In this document: positions 40,072 to 49,700 of the stretch, piece by piece
How the letters are laid out: the number at the start of each line of letters is the position of its first letter
How positions within the stretch are numbered: the first letter of the stretch is position 1
Assembly (NCBI GenBank): GCA_017615355.1
Contig: JAGAAJ010000040.1
Span: 31,785-95,784, forward strand
Length of the DNA: 64,000 nucleotides
Reading direction: 5' to 3'
DNA from: Prevotella sp.
Lineage (GTDB): Bacteria; Bacteroidota; Bacteroidia; Bacteroidales; Bacteroidaceae
The notes under the pieces: generated by a model
The model's input: only the letters and a program-made list of their open reading frames with translations
The model's database searches: none
Told to the model about the DNA's origin: nothing
Position numbers and translations under genes: made by a program

Positions 40072-41292
40072 TTACTCGTGGCGGATGGCCTCGATAGGAT
40101 CCATGTTGGCAGCCTTCTGTGCAGGGATGTAGCCGAAGAAGACGCCGAGGAACACGCAGACGAGGAACGACACGTAGATGCTCCATGCAGGCACGCTGCT
40201 GGGGATGCCGAAGGCCGGCACGGCAAACTCACTCGCCGTGCAACCCACAAGGATGCCTAACAAACCGCCCGTCACGCTGATGAGCACCGACTCGATGAGG
40301 AACTGCAGGGAGATGACAGGCCCCGTGGCACCCACGGCCATGCGCAGGCCTATCTCCTTGGTGCGCTCCGTCACACTGACCAGCATGATGTTCATGATGC
40401 CGATGCCGGCGACGAGCAATGAGAAGGCTGCAGCCACGACGAGAATCAGCGTCACGGTGTCCATCGTGCTCGACATCGTCTCCATCATCTCAGCCTGTGA
40501 GCGGATATTGAAGTCGTCGGCAGCGTCGCCCTTCAGCTTGTGATTGTCGCGCAAGATCTGCGTCAGCTCCTCAATGGCGGCATCGCTCATCTCCTCTGTA
40601 ACAGCCGAGCAGACGATGCTCGAGAACCAGGTCTGTGCGGCAATACGCTTCATCACCGTGGTGTACGGTGCAATCATCACATTGTCCTGGTCCATGCCCC
40701 ACGAGTTGTAGCCCTTCGACTTCAGCACGCCGATGACCGTCATGGGAATGTTCTTGAAACGAATGGTCTTGCCAATGGGATCGACGCCATCGCCGAAGAG
40801 CTCCGTCACGATGGTATGGCCGATGACAACCTTCTTCGCGGCCTTGTTGATGTCCTCCTCGTTGAAGCACTCGCCTTCCTCGATGGTCCACAGGCGGATA
40901 TCGAGATACTCAGGCGACTCGCCGTAACAGGTCGTTGTGGTGTTGTTGTTGCCGAAGATGACCTGTCCGCTGGAGGTGACTTCAGGCGAGACGTTGGTGA
41001 CGTATTTCTTCTCGCGCATGATGCGCTCATAGTCGGCCATCTTCAGCGTCTGCATGGCTGACGGGTCTTGGCGCACGCCGCCACGCATATCGGCACCCGG
41101 GCGGATGGTCAGCAGGTTGGTGCCCATGGTGGAGAGCTCAGCGCGGATGCTCTCCTTCGAACCCTGGCCGATAGCCATCATAATGATGACGGCAGCCACG
41201 CCGATGATGATGCCCAACATCGAGAGGAACGAGCGCATCTTGTTGCTCGCTATAGCCCTGAGGCTGACTTTGAAAAGATTGAGTATATTCAT
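40072..41292 (-). CDS. MacB-type ABC transporter permease
   Basis: The 406-residue membrane protein has one N-terminal membrane helix (SMLGIIIGVAAVIIMMAIG), a periplasmic MacB_PCD domain (~50-280) and a C-terminal FtsX domain with three helices. Its conserved GIGIMNIMLVSVTERTKEIGLRMAVGAT marks the MacB/LolC-type superfamily. The ATG directly follows the stop codon of the ATPase gene. With the HlyD- and TolC-like genes upstream it forms a MacAB-TolC-like tripartite system that would move a substrate from periplasm or inner membrane to the outside; substrate unknown. Confidence 0.9.
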   Translation of the reverse strand: MNILNLFKVSLRAIASNKMRSFLSMLGIIIGVAAVIIMMAIGQGSKESIRAELSTMGTNLLTIRPGADMRGGVRQDPSAMQTLKMADYERIMREKKYVTNVSPEVTSSGQVIFGNNNTTTTCYGESPEYLDIRLWTIEEGECFNEEDINKAAKKVVIGHTIVTELFGDGVDPIGKTIRFKNIPMTVIGVLKSKGYNSWGMDQDNVMIAPYTTVMKRIAAQTWFSSIVCSAVTEEMSDAAIEELTQILRDNHKLKGDAADDFNIRSQAEMMETMSSTMDTVTLILVVAAAFSLLVAGIGIMNIMLVSVTERTKEIGLRMAVGATGPVISLQFLIESVLISVTGGLLGILVGCTASEFAVPAFGIPSSVPAWSIYVSFLVCVFLGVFFGYIPAQKAANMDPIEAIRHE

Positions 41293-42105
41293 TTAATCAT
41301 CTTGTATCTTCGGCAGTGCAGCCAAGGCCTCGGCTGCCGACTTGACGTTGGTATTGATGGTGTCTTCGCGTATCTTGCCGTCGCGCAGGTTGATGTTGCG
41401 CGTAGCGTATTCAGCTATCTCGGGGTTGTGGGTCACGAAGATAATGGTGTGTCCCTGGCGGTTCAGCTCCTGAAAGAGCACGAGCATCTCGAAGCTGGTA
41501 CGTGTGTCGAGGTTACCCGTGGCCTCGTCGGCCAGCAGCACGGCGGGCTCATTCACCAATGCACGGGCGATGGCCACGCGCTGCATCTGTCCACCCGACA
41601 TCTGGTTCGACTTGTGCATCAGCCTATCGCCCAAGCCCACAGCCTGCAAGGCCTTCACGGCGGCTTCGCGACGCTGGCGTGCGTTGTACTTCGAGTTGTA
41701 CATCAAGGGCAGCTCTACATTCTCCACAGCGGTTGTCTTCGCCAGCAGGTTGTAATTCTGGAACACGAAGCCAATCTTCTGGTTGCGCAGGTGAGCACGT
41801 TGTGTCTTCGACATGGTGCGCACACTGATGCCGTCGAGGAAATATTCACCACTGGTAGGCGTGTCAAGGCAGCCCAGCTGGTTCAGCAGTGTAGACTTAC
41901 CCGAGCCCGACGTGCCCATGATGGTGACGAACTCGCCCTCGTAAATCTTGAACGACACACCACGCAAGGCTTTCACCGTCTCGCTGCCCACCTGGAAGTA
42001 GCGCTTCACATTCTGCAGCTCGATGACTACTTTCGAAGACCCACCCCCTGCCCCCTCCCTGTGAGGGAGGGGAGAAGTTACTTGGTTATCGGAATTATAA
42101 TTCAT
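41293..42105 (-). CDS. MacB/LolD-type ABC ATPase with repeat-encoded N-terminus
   Basis: The ATPase of the efflux system: Walker A GTSGSGKST, signature MSGGQMQRVAIARAL, Walker B VLLADEATGNLD and H-loop VTHN. The domain normally starts near VIELQNVKRYF. Here it is preceded by ~25 extra residues, of which SPLPHREGAGGGS is the translation of the GC-rich palindrome at 42,037-42,074. The only ATG in reach lies within the last codons of the DUF559 gene (11-bp overlap), so the inserted cassette appears to have supplied a new start. The C-terminus is short and ends after RDGKIREDTINTNVKSAAEALA. Confidence 0.92.
   Translation of the reverse strand: MNYNSDNQVTSPLPHREGAGGGSSKVVIELQNVKRYFQVGSETVKALRGVSFKIYEGEFVTIMGTSGSGKSTLLNQLGCLDTPTSGEYFLDGISVRTMSKTQRAHLRNQKIGFVFQNYNLLAKTTAVENVELPLMYNSKYNARQRREAAVKALQAVGLGDRLMHKSNQMSGGQMQRVAIARALVNEPAVLLADEATGNLDTRTSFEMLVLFQELNRQGHTIIFVTHNPEIAEYATRNINLRDGKIREDTINTNVKSAAEALAALPKIQDD
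42037..42074. repeat. GC-rich palindromic repeat, left end of the DUF559 cassette
   Basis: Reads AGACCCACCCCCTG followed by the hairpin CCCCTCCCTGTGAGGGAGGGG. It is translated in frame inside the ATPase gene. Confidence 0.9.
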
Positions 42106-42466
42106 TAAAATATTGCTCTATTTGGTTTAACACATTCTCTATATCATATAGCACTTCCTCATTAGAGAAGCGGATGACATGGTATCCCATTCTTTCTAAA
42201 TCTTCTTCTCTGAGTTGGTCATCTTCTTTTTGGCGAGGTTCAGCGTGGTAACCTCCATCAACCTCTATAACAAGCCCACCATGACGCGACACAAAGTCAA
42301 CGATGTAATCACCTATTATATGCTGCCTCAAAAAGGTTTCTCCCATTGCACCATTCCTCAGATGCTCCCATAACATACTCTCAGCGATTGTGGCGTTCTT
42401 CCGATTCTCGCGAGCAAACGCCTTCAGAATCTTATATCTGTCAGGTGAAGCTGTTTTGAAACTCAT
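42095..42466 (-). CDS. DUF559 endonuclease-like protein
   Basis: The 123-residue protein belongs to the DUF559 family, which is related to very-short-patch-repair and restriction-endonuclease-like folds. Candidate active-site residues are Asp57 in GDYIVDF and Glu68/Asp70 in LVIEVDGGYH, arranged as in PD-(D/E)XK nucleases. The N-terminal motif ATIAESMLWEHLRN is typical of the family. It lies between the HlyD-like and ATPase genes of an efflux operon and is enclosed by inverted repeats, so it looks like an insertion rather than an efflux component. Its end overlaps the ATPase start by 11 bp. Whether it acts on the flanking repeats is unknown. Confidence 0.85.
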   Translation of the reverse strand: MSFKTASPDRYKILKAFARENRKNATIAESMLWEHLRNGAMGETFLRQHIIGDYIVDFVSRHGGLVIEVDGGYHAEPRQKEDDQLREEDLERMGYHVIRFSNEEVLYDIENVLNQIEQYFNEL

Positions 42467-42480
42467 CTATAGAGGTATTT

Positions 42481-42518
42481 CCTCCCCTCCTTACAGGGAG
42501 GGGGCAGGGGGTGGGTCT
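42481..42518. repeat. GC-rich palindromic repeat, right end of the DUF559 cassette
   Basis: Inverted copy of the left end; on the minus strand it reads AGACCCACCCCCTG and then a hairpin. It lies between the HlyD-like stop codon and the DUF559 gene. Confidence 0.9.
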
Positions 42519-42519
42519 C

Positions 42520-43719
42520 TTACCGGGCTTGAGGACGTTGGTTGTTTCCTCCTTGTTGCCTATTGTTTCCTCTTGGACGCGGCATGAAAGGATTACCGGC
42601 CTGCTCGCCCTGCGGCTGCTCGCCGCCTACGATGGTGAAGCCAGTCAGCACCTCCGTGCCAGCATTGACGCCACTGACAATCTCTGTCAGAATGCCGTTA
42701 GTCATGCCCGTCTGCACAGCGTGAGCCTTGAAGGTGTTGCCCTCAAGCGTCCACACCTTTGTGGGAGCCTCCACGTCTTCAATCTTCTGACCTTCGGTCA
42801 GGATGGCCTCGATAGGCATGAAGCGCAGGGCCTTGCTCTCTACAGCCAGCACATCACTCTTCTCCTGAGTGAAAATGGTGACGTTGGCGGTGAGGCCGGG
42901 CTTCAGTTTCAAGTCGTTGTTGGGAGCAGAGATGACCACCTCGTAGGTAACGACGTTGCTCTCCGTCGTAGCCTGCTGACGCACCTGCGTCACACTGCCC
43001 ATAAAATGATCCTCGGGATAGGCATCGACGGTGAACATCACACGCTGGCCTTCCTTCACGCCACCAATGTCGGCCTCGTCGATGTCGGCAATAACACGCA
43101 TGTCTGTCAAATCCTGTGCGATAGTAAAGAGCTCAGGCGTATTGAACGAAGCAGCGACGGTCTGGCCCTCCTCCACGCTCTTCGACAGCACAATGCCGTC
43201 GATAGGACTGGTGATGGTAGCATAGCCGAGGTTCGTCTGTGCCTTCTGCACACTCTCACGCGATGTGTTCACCTGCTCCTTAGCCTTGAGGTAAGAAAGC
43301 TTGGCGGTCTCGAAGTCATTGGCGCTGACAAGGCCTTTATCATACAGTGTCTTGTAGCGCTCGTAGTTGGCCAGCTCAAAATTCAACGTGCTCTGTGCGC
43401 TGGCCAGGTTGGCGCGGGCAGTATTCAGCTCGCTAGTGAGGTTGGTCCTGTCAAGCTCGGCAATCACTTGTCCTTTCTTCACTACGCTATTGTAGTCAAC
43501 ATAGAGATGGCTGACGATACCTGACACCTGCGTACCCACGGTGACGCTGGTCACAGGCTCAATAGTGCCAGTGGCGGTGATGCTGCTCTGAATGTTGGTG
43601 CGTTCCACTTTAGTCTTGTCAAACTCTACCTTCTGCTCACTGGAGCCTTTGAAGAAGAGGAAATAGGCTGCCACGATGGCGGCGACAACCACGACAGCGA
43701 TGATGATTTTCTTTTTCAT
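42520..43719 (-). CDS. HlyD/MacA-type periplasmic adaptor (membrane fusion protein)
   Basis: The 399-residue protein links an inner-membrane transporter to the TolC-like channel. It has an N-terminal membrane anchor (IIIAVVVVAAIVAAYFLFF), a split lipoyl domain (TVGTQVSGIVSHLYVDYNSVVKKGQVIAELD and GYATITSPIDGIVLSKSVEEGQTV), a coiled-coil hairpin between them, and beta-barrel parts (MRVIADIDEADIGGVKEGQRV). The tail is rich in Gln, Asn and Arg (RGNNRQQGGNNQRPQAR), which is unusual but common at adaptor ends. The gene starts 3 bp after the TolC-like gene. The DUF559 cassette begins just after its stop codon. Confidence 0.93.
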   Translation of the reverse strand: MKKKIIIAVVVVAAIVAAYFLFFKGSSEQKVEFDKTKVERTNIQSSITATGTIEPVTSVTVGTQVSGIVSHLYVDYNSVVKKGQVIAELDRTNLTSELNTARANLASAQSTLNFELANYERYKTLYDKGLVSANDFETAKLSYLKAKEQVNTSRESVQKAQTNLGYATITSPIDGIVLSKSVEEGQTVAASFNTPELFTIAQDLTDMRVIADIDEADIGGVKEGQRVMFTVDAYPEDHFMGSVTQVRQQATTESNVVTYEVVISAPNNDLKLKPGLTANVTIFTQEKSDVLAVESKALRFMPIEAILTEGQKIEDVEAPTKVWTLEGNTFKAHAVQTGMTNGILTEIVSGVNAGTEVLTGFTIVGGEQPQGEQAGNPFMPRPRGNNRQQGGNNQRPQAR

Positions 43720-43722
43720 ATT

Positions 43723-45066
43723 TTATTGAATTGAACTGCCGCTGTAGAAACGCAGCATCTGTTGGTTTAACAATGTGAGGTATTTTGCTTGCAGCTGATT
43801 CTGCTGGGCCTGCAGCAGGTTATCCTTGCCGTTCATCAGCTCGACGATATTCTTCAGACCCACGTTGAACTGCTCCTGAAGCAGGTCGAAGCTGGCCTGG
43901 CTGCTGGCAACCGACGTGCAGGCAGCACGGAATTTCTGCTGATTAGTGGTAGCGTCGAGCCAGTAGCCCTCAATGGTCTGATAGAGCTGTTGCTGCTGAT
44001 CCTGCAGGTCGAGCATAGCCTGCTGCTGCTGGATGCGTGCCTTCGCTACGCTGGTCTTCGTCTGCTTGCCGTCGAAGATGGGAATGTTGAGCGACAGGCC
44101 GCCACTCATATTCACGTTGGTCTTCATCTGATTGCCCCAGTTGTTGTTCGACAACGAGTTGGTGCTGGTCGACACGCCGCCAGTAAGGTTCAGCGTGGGC
44201 AGCCATCCAGCCTTTGCAATATCAATGCTGATCTTGCTGCTCTCAATACCGAGGCGAGCATTCTCAATTTCCGGACGTGTGGCTAAGGCTTGCTCATACA
44301 CCGTCTGTAAGGCGGGAATGTCGCTCAAAGCCTGTTCGTTGGTAGTCGCCGGTACGGCGATGTCGAAGTCGGCATCGGCCGTCAGCTGCAACAACTGACG
44401 CAGTTGTAGTTTATAGTTGGCCAGCTGGCTCTCAGCCTCCACGATGTTGTACTCGTCGTTGGCGCGCTGTGAGGTGAGCTGGGCCAGGTCGGCCTGTGCC
44501 AACAAGCCTACCTCCACCATCTCACGGCCACGTTCTTCGTTTTTCTTACTGGTCTCCAAGGTGGAGCGGCTCACGCCGATGGCCTCGTTCAGGTAGAGAC
44601 ACTGCACGAAGAGCTGGCAGATGCGTTCCTCGATGCTGTTGGCCTGCTCGGCCACACTCAGTTCCGACTGCTGCGCATTCAGTTCACTCAAGCGCACATT
44701 ATTGCGGTTGCGTCCGCCATTCCACACTGTCCATGAAGCATTGAGGTTGTAGGAGCCGTTGTAGTAGTCCTTGTTCACCTTCGAGTTCACCTGTCCATTG
44801 GTGACGGTGGCCACACCGGAGTCCTGCCAGGGGCGGTAGCCTACGCTCTGGTTGGTAGAGGCGTTGAGTGTGGGCAGCAGGGCTCCTTTCTGCGCCTTCA
44901 CATCCTCAGCCGCCGATTGCTGTTGCAGACGACTCTTCTGCAGCGTGATGTTGTTCTGCATGGCATAGCTGATACAGTCGTCCAGCGTCCATTGCTTCTG
45001 CGCGCTCAGCGGCAGGGCAGCCAATGTCAGCAAGACGGCTGTCAGCAGTTTCTTTCTTTTTTTCAT
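43723..45066 (-). CDS. TolC-like outer membrane efflux protein
   Basis: The 447-residue protein has a signal peptide (MKKRKKLLTAVLLTLAALPLSAQ) followed by two OEP repeats rich in Gln, Asn and Ala, as in TolC. Typical parts are WTLDDCISYAMQNNITLQ at the mature start, WTVWNGGRNRNNV, ARLGIESSKISIDIAKAGWLP and VGLKNIVELMNGKDNLLQAQ. It forms the outer membrane channel of the tripartite system encoded by the three transport genes after it. It lies 85 bp after the oxidoreductase gene, so it may have its own promoter, but no convincing -7 box was seen. Confidence 0.92.
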   Translation of the reverse strand: MKKRKKLLTAVLLTLAALPLSAQKQWTLDDCISYAMQNNITLQKSRLQQQSAAEDVKAQKGALLPTLNASTNQSVGYRPWQDSGVATVTNGQVNSKVNKDYYNGSYNLNASWTVWNGGRNRNNVRLSELNAQQSELSVAEQANSIEERICQLFVQCLYLNEAIGVSRSTLETSKKNEERGREMVEVGLLAQADLAQLTSQRANDEYNIVEAESQLANYKLQLRQLLQLTADADFDIAVPATTNEQALSDIPALQTVYEQALATRPEIENARLGIESSKISIDIAKAGWLPTLNLTGGVSTSTNSLSNNNWGNQMKTNVNMSGGLSLNIPIFDGKQTKTSVAKARIQQQQAMLDLQDQQQQLYQTIEGYWLDATTNQQKFRAACTSVASSQASFDLLQEQFNVGLKNIVELMNGKDNLLQAQQNQLQAKYLTLLNQQMLRFYSGSSIQ

Positions 45067-45151
45067 CCTTTTCTGAATTAGTATCGGTCTTTTGACGCGA
45101 CGCTTCTACAAACGGTTTATTGACAGGGTGAAATGTTAACAAAATATCACA

Positions 45152-46738
45152 TTAACGGGCCTGCACGTATTTATGCAAGGTAGCACGCACGGCTCCAGGC
45201 CCAGCATAGAGTTCCTTCACCATTCCCTCAATCTGCTCGCCAAGACCAGCCTCATAGAGGTCGAGACCGAAGACATCGGCACGGGTGTAGAGCTTCTTCA
45301 GCGGACTCCAGTCCTGATCGGGCTTGCCAATCTCCAACGGAGCGACGATAGCCTGCAGCTCTGCGAGCATCGGATCGGGAGAAGGCTCGAAGGTGGTGCC
45401 ATCATCCTTGATACCTTTCAGGTAGCGGGCATAGCCGGCCAACGTGAGGGGAATCAACACAAGGTTCGACTTGTCGAGGCCACGAGCGATATACTTCTTC
45501 AAGGTCTCACCGAAACGGATGGGTAGCTTCTGCGAAGTATCCATTGCGATACGCTGCGGAGCATCGGGCATGAAGGGATTCGGCAGACGGCGGTTGATGA
45601 CAGCGCCGATGAACTCGTAGGGATTCAGCACGCCTGGGTCGACAACCACGGGCATTGCCTCCATGTAGCCAATCTTCTGGATGAAGGCACGCAGGTCGTC
45701 ATCCTTCATCTCGGCACTGATGAGCGTATAGCCCAACATGCAGCCGTAGATACTCATGGCCGTGTGAAGCGGATTCAGACAGGTGGTCACCTTCATCGTC
45801 TCCACCTTGTCAACAGTGTCGCGTGTGGTGTAGAGGGCACCACCGAGGTGGAGCGGCGGACGGCCGTTGGTGTAGTTATCCTCGATGACGAGATACTGCA
45901 CCTCCTCGGCATTGACGAAAGGTGCCGTAAAGGTATGCTTCTCGGTCTCGATGTAGTTGTTGTCCTCGAAACCGTCGGCAGCCAGCATCTCCTTCACCTT
46001 CTCGTGAGGGCGAGGCGTAATCTTGTCAATCATCGACCAAGGGAAGGTAATCTTCGTCTCATCCTTCAGGTATTCGAGGAAAGCCTGCGGCACCAGTCCG
46101 TCATTCACCCACCGCTCAGCATAGGCGAAGACACCTGCCTTCACCTTGTCGCCATTATGCGAGCAGTTGTCCATAGACTGTACGGTAAGCGGCAGTTTGC
46201 CAGCCTCGAAGCGCTCAAGCAGGAGGGCGCACACTTTGCCCATCGCAAACAGAGGCTTCAAACCACGAGCGAGGTCAGCCTCGTTGAAGGTGTAGCCCTT
46301 CTCGGTGATGGTGAACGAAATCATCTGCAGCGACGGATTGCGGAAAATCGCCACGAGACGCTGCCAGTCAGGGAACTGCGGGTCGGCTTTCAGGGCCTCC
46401 GTCACGCTGGCGATGACCTTCTTCTCGATGCTTCCGTCAGAGCAGAGGTTTACACAAAGTGAGAGATTTTCGTAGGGGGCGTAAGCCTTGTCGATGACCT
46501 CGAAGTCGAAGGTCTCGGCTACGATGACGCCGCGGTCGTACTTGCCTGTGTTCAGTGCATCGTTGAGGATGGCGGCAGGAAAAGCACGGAAGATATTGCC
46601 TCCGCCGAAATGCACCCACGTAGGCTCTTTCTTTGTCTTTTCGCGCACAGCCTTGATATCAAACTTGGGGAGCTCATAACCTTTGGCTTCCCACTCTGCG
46701 GCATTCAGCTGGCCGCTCAGTATTTCTGTCAGTCTCAT
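45152..46738 (-). CDS. uxuB: Mannitol dehydrogenase family oxidoreductase, probably D-mannonate oxidoreductase
   Basis: The 528-residue protein belongs to the long-chain polyol dehydrogenases: an N-terminal NAD-binding domain (TWVHFGGGNIFRAFPAAIL) and a C-terminal domain with the family signature KVTTCLNPLHTAMSIYGCMLGY. Members reduce fructuronate (UxuB), tagaturonate (UxaB) or fructose. Position in a cluster with a GH8 xylanase-like enzyme suggests fructuronate to mannonate conversion for glucuronate side chains, but tagaturonate reductase cannot be excluded by eye. It starts 34 bp after the GH2 gene, which supports co-transcription with the two glycosidases. Confidence 0.75.
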   Translation of the reverse strand: MRLTEILSGQLNAAEWEAKGYELPKFDIKAVREKTKKEPTWVHFGGGNIFRAFPAAILNDALNTGKYDRGVIVAETFDFEVIDKAYAPYENLSLCVNLCSDGSIEKKVIASVTEALKADPQFPDWQRLVAIFRNPSLQMISFTITEKGYTFNEADLARGLKPLFAMGKVCALLLERFEAGKLPLTVQSMDNCSHNGDKVKAGVFAYAERWVNDGLVPQAFLEYLKDETKITFPWSMIDKITPRPHEKVKEMLAADGFEDNNYIETEKHTFTAPFVNAEEVQYLVIEDNYTNGRPPLHLGGALYTTRDTVDKVETMKVTTCLNPLHTAMSIYGCMLGYTLISAEMKDDDLRAFIQKIGYMEAMPVVVDPGVLNPYEFIGAVINRRLPNPFMPDAPQRIAMDTSQKLPIRFGETLKKYIARGLDKSNLVLIPLTLAGYARYLKGIKDDGTTFEPSPDPMLAELQAIVAPLEIGKPDQDWSPLKKLYTRADVFGLDLYEAGLGEQIEGMVKELYAGPGAVRATLHKYVQAR

Positions 46739-46772
46739 ACTAATATTTTAATAATGTGTATACCCTGAAATA

Positions 46773-49700
46773 TCAATGCAGAATCTTACGGCCACGGAAC
46801 ACATAGATGCCGTGAGGCCAGGAGGCTGCGTCACCTGTCATGCGACAGCCACGCAGGTTATAGATAGAGTCATCGTTGATGATACATTGTTCATTACTCG
46901 GCAGCTGGATGCCGGTTTCTTCCTCCTCGGCCAGAATGCCTATCTCGGCTGCTGAGGTCCAAGCCTTACCATTTATCTCTGATTTGGCCACAAATTTCCA
47001 GTAGCGACCCGTGATGGGCGTCTTCAGCTTCGCCTCCTGCAAAGATGTAGACTTCTTGAACTCACCTGAGACTACTGGCGTGCCCCATGTCTTGCCATCG
47101 TCGCTGAGGTAGATCTCATAGGCTTTCACCATGCCATTCTCGTTGCCGTCCTGACGGCTAAGGTAGGTGAAGGCAGATACTTTATAAGGAGCGCCCATAT
47201 CAACGATGAGTGTGTGCGGACATTGCGGTTCGTTGGCACCCCATGCTGTATGCCAGAAAGTGCTATTGTTGCCATCAATCGCCAGCTTGGGCTCATTGCC
47301 GCCCTGATAGCTGTCGGCGCTGACCACCTTCCACGCAGACTTGTTGACGTAGAGTGGGAAGTCGTAGGTCATCACAGGACTAGCCAGCATCCCTTCGGCG
47401 GTACAGTAGGCACGGATGGTGCAGGCGCCGTTGTGATTGATCGAGGCACTGTACTGCTGGTATTCGCCACCATCAATGCTGTAGAAGATGGTAGCATTCT
47501 TCGTTGCGGTGCTCATCTTGATACGTCCGCTGTTCAAACGCTCGCAGTTGACGGGCTGACAGACGGGCATCTCCACGCGGGCCAACGATGAGAGGTAAGA
47601 GGTGAGGGGTGCAGGATGAGAGAAGGGAATGATGAAGAAACGGAAGGCAGTGTTCTGCGCATGCAACTCGTATTTCTCCAAGACGTCGGGACCGCAAGAG
47701 GCATTACCCAGACCACGCGTAGCGGCATCGAGCGAGACGACGGTGTTCGCACAGGTCTTAAACTGATAGGTGTGCTTCATGCGGTTACCGTTGCTGGTGT
47801 AGTTGTCCTCAGGACGGAAGTGAACGGCAGAGGCTGCCATCTGGTCGGGAGCGACGAAGAGCAGGCCGTTGCCCTCGCTGTTGCTGAGCGACATCCAACG
47901 CACCTCCTGCTTGGTGCCGTGTTCCTGTGGCAAGATATAATCCTCGCGCTGGTCAGTCACCGTGCTCTGATAGATGGCAGGCAGACTGGCCTCCTTGCGG
48001 TCACGGTAGTTATCCCACGGGCCACGTCCAAACCACGTCAGATTCTCCATTGCTGCAGGCATCTCCAAACGGAATCCCATCTTCGGAATAATGGCACCCG
48101 TGCTGGCAGGCTTGATGAACGAGTTGACCATCAGCGTACCATCGGCGCAGACGATGAAGTCGAGCAAGACATCGAAGGCTGTGCTGTTCTGGCCAGTATA
48201 GGTGCTGCTGAGCGCCACGCTAACCGTCTTCTTATTGTCGGCAAGCTGTACCTCGGTTCCCGTACCCTTCACAGTCAGTTTCCTCAAGCCCATAGCATCC
48301 CACGTGCCGCTCTGCCGTCCGTCATTGTCAGTAGGCAGACGGAAGACGTTGAGCTGCAGGGGCTGACTCACCATTGTCGTACCATCGTAGGTATAACTGG
48401 TCAGCGTACCCTTGGACTTATTGAACACAGCCTTGAAATGGGCACCCGTAATAGTGATAACGGCAGCACCTTCCTCCACAGCCAAATCCTCACAGGCATC
48501 CAGGCGGCTCAGGTCGTACATAGGCTTCGTGGCTGTCTGCACAGGCAGCTTCTCCTCAGCCACTACATAGCCGGCATCGGCCCAAGCGGTGTTTTCCTTC
48601 TGCGTGGCAGTGAACTTGATAAATCCCTCTTCATGAGGTGAGAGGTGAGAGGGGAGAGGTGAGAGATCAAGGGTGACAATGGTGCTGTCGGCTGCAGCCA
48701 CCTCCTTGTCGATGATACCTGTTGAGAGAACGTTGCCCTCCTCATCCATCAGCTCATACTTCACGTCATAGGTGGAGCTGGGCAGGAAGGCCATCTTGTT
48801 CTTAATGCGGAATCGGCCCTGATCAACGTTGACAATCTTAAACTCCAAGGGCTGACAGACCTTCTTCGTGTTGTAGGACTTAGCCGTAAGACTCCAGTCA
48901 GGACGCACCAGACCGTTGATACAGAAGTTGCCGTCGTTGGGCTTGTCGCCAAAGTCGCCACCATAGGCCCAGTATTCCTTGCCTGCAGAGGTCTGTGTCA
49001 GCAGGCCCTGGTCCTTGAAGTCCCAAATGAACTCGCCGGTCAGACAGGGATATTTCTCGTAGAGGTCGAACATATCGCGCTGGTTGCCCATCGAGTTACC
49101 CATCGAGTGTGTATTCTCGCACTGGATGTGGGGTTTGGGGTTACTCTGGCCCTGGCGTGACGAGCCAATCCAGTTGATGGTCTCGTAGCTGGCATACATC
49201 GTCGACGACACGTCAGCATAGTCGCTGTTACCCTCGTAATGTGTAAGACGCGTCTTGTCAAGCGCCTTGATGGCTTGTGCCACATAGCGGAAGTTCTCGC
49301 CGCCACCACTCTCATTGCCGAAGCTCCAGATGAAGATGCAGGGATGATTGCGGTGGGTAAGCACATGATTCTCGGAACGTTCCACCATTGCCGGACGGAA
49401 GAGCTCCAAGGAGGAGAGCCTCTGATGAGCGTGGCACTCTACATCGGCCTCGGCCAGCACATAGAGGCCGTACTTGTCGCAGAGGTCGTAGAAGATGGGA
49501 TCGTTGGGATAATGGCTGGTGCGCACAGCGTTGATGTTCAGGCGTTTCATCGTCTTGATGTCCTCCTCAATCTCGGCATCGGTGATGGCGCGACCATTGA
49601 CGGGTGAGAAGTCGTGGCGATTGACACCGTGGAACACCATTCGCTTGCCGTTGATGAGGAGGGCGCCGTCGCTGCGGATGCCCACCTCGCGGAAGCCTAC

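Larger units (their letters stand above)
42037..42518. mobile_element. Candidate mobile cassette: DUF559 gene between inverted GC-rich repeats
   Basis: Inverted copies at 42,037-42,074 and 42,481-42,518 begin at their outer edges with the same 26 bp (starting AGACCCACCCCC) and each contains its own hairpin. Between them lies one gene of the DUF559 endonuclease-like family. The right edge is 1 bp from the stop codon of the HlyD-like gene, and the left edge joins the ATPase reading frame, as expected for an insertion into a previously compact operon. No clear target duplication is visible. Confidence 0.6.

Noticed and set aside
41068-42108. 346-codon plus-strand frame antisense to the MacB-type permease and ATPase genes
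   Set aside because: It covers two genes with clear family motifs; the antisense translation shows none. The same applies to 42,511-43,524, 47,616-48,641 and 61,846-62,733.
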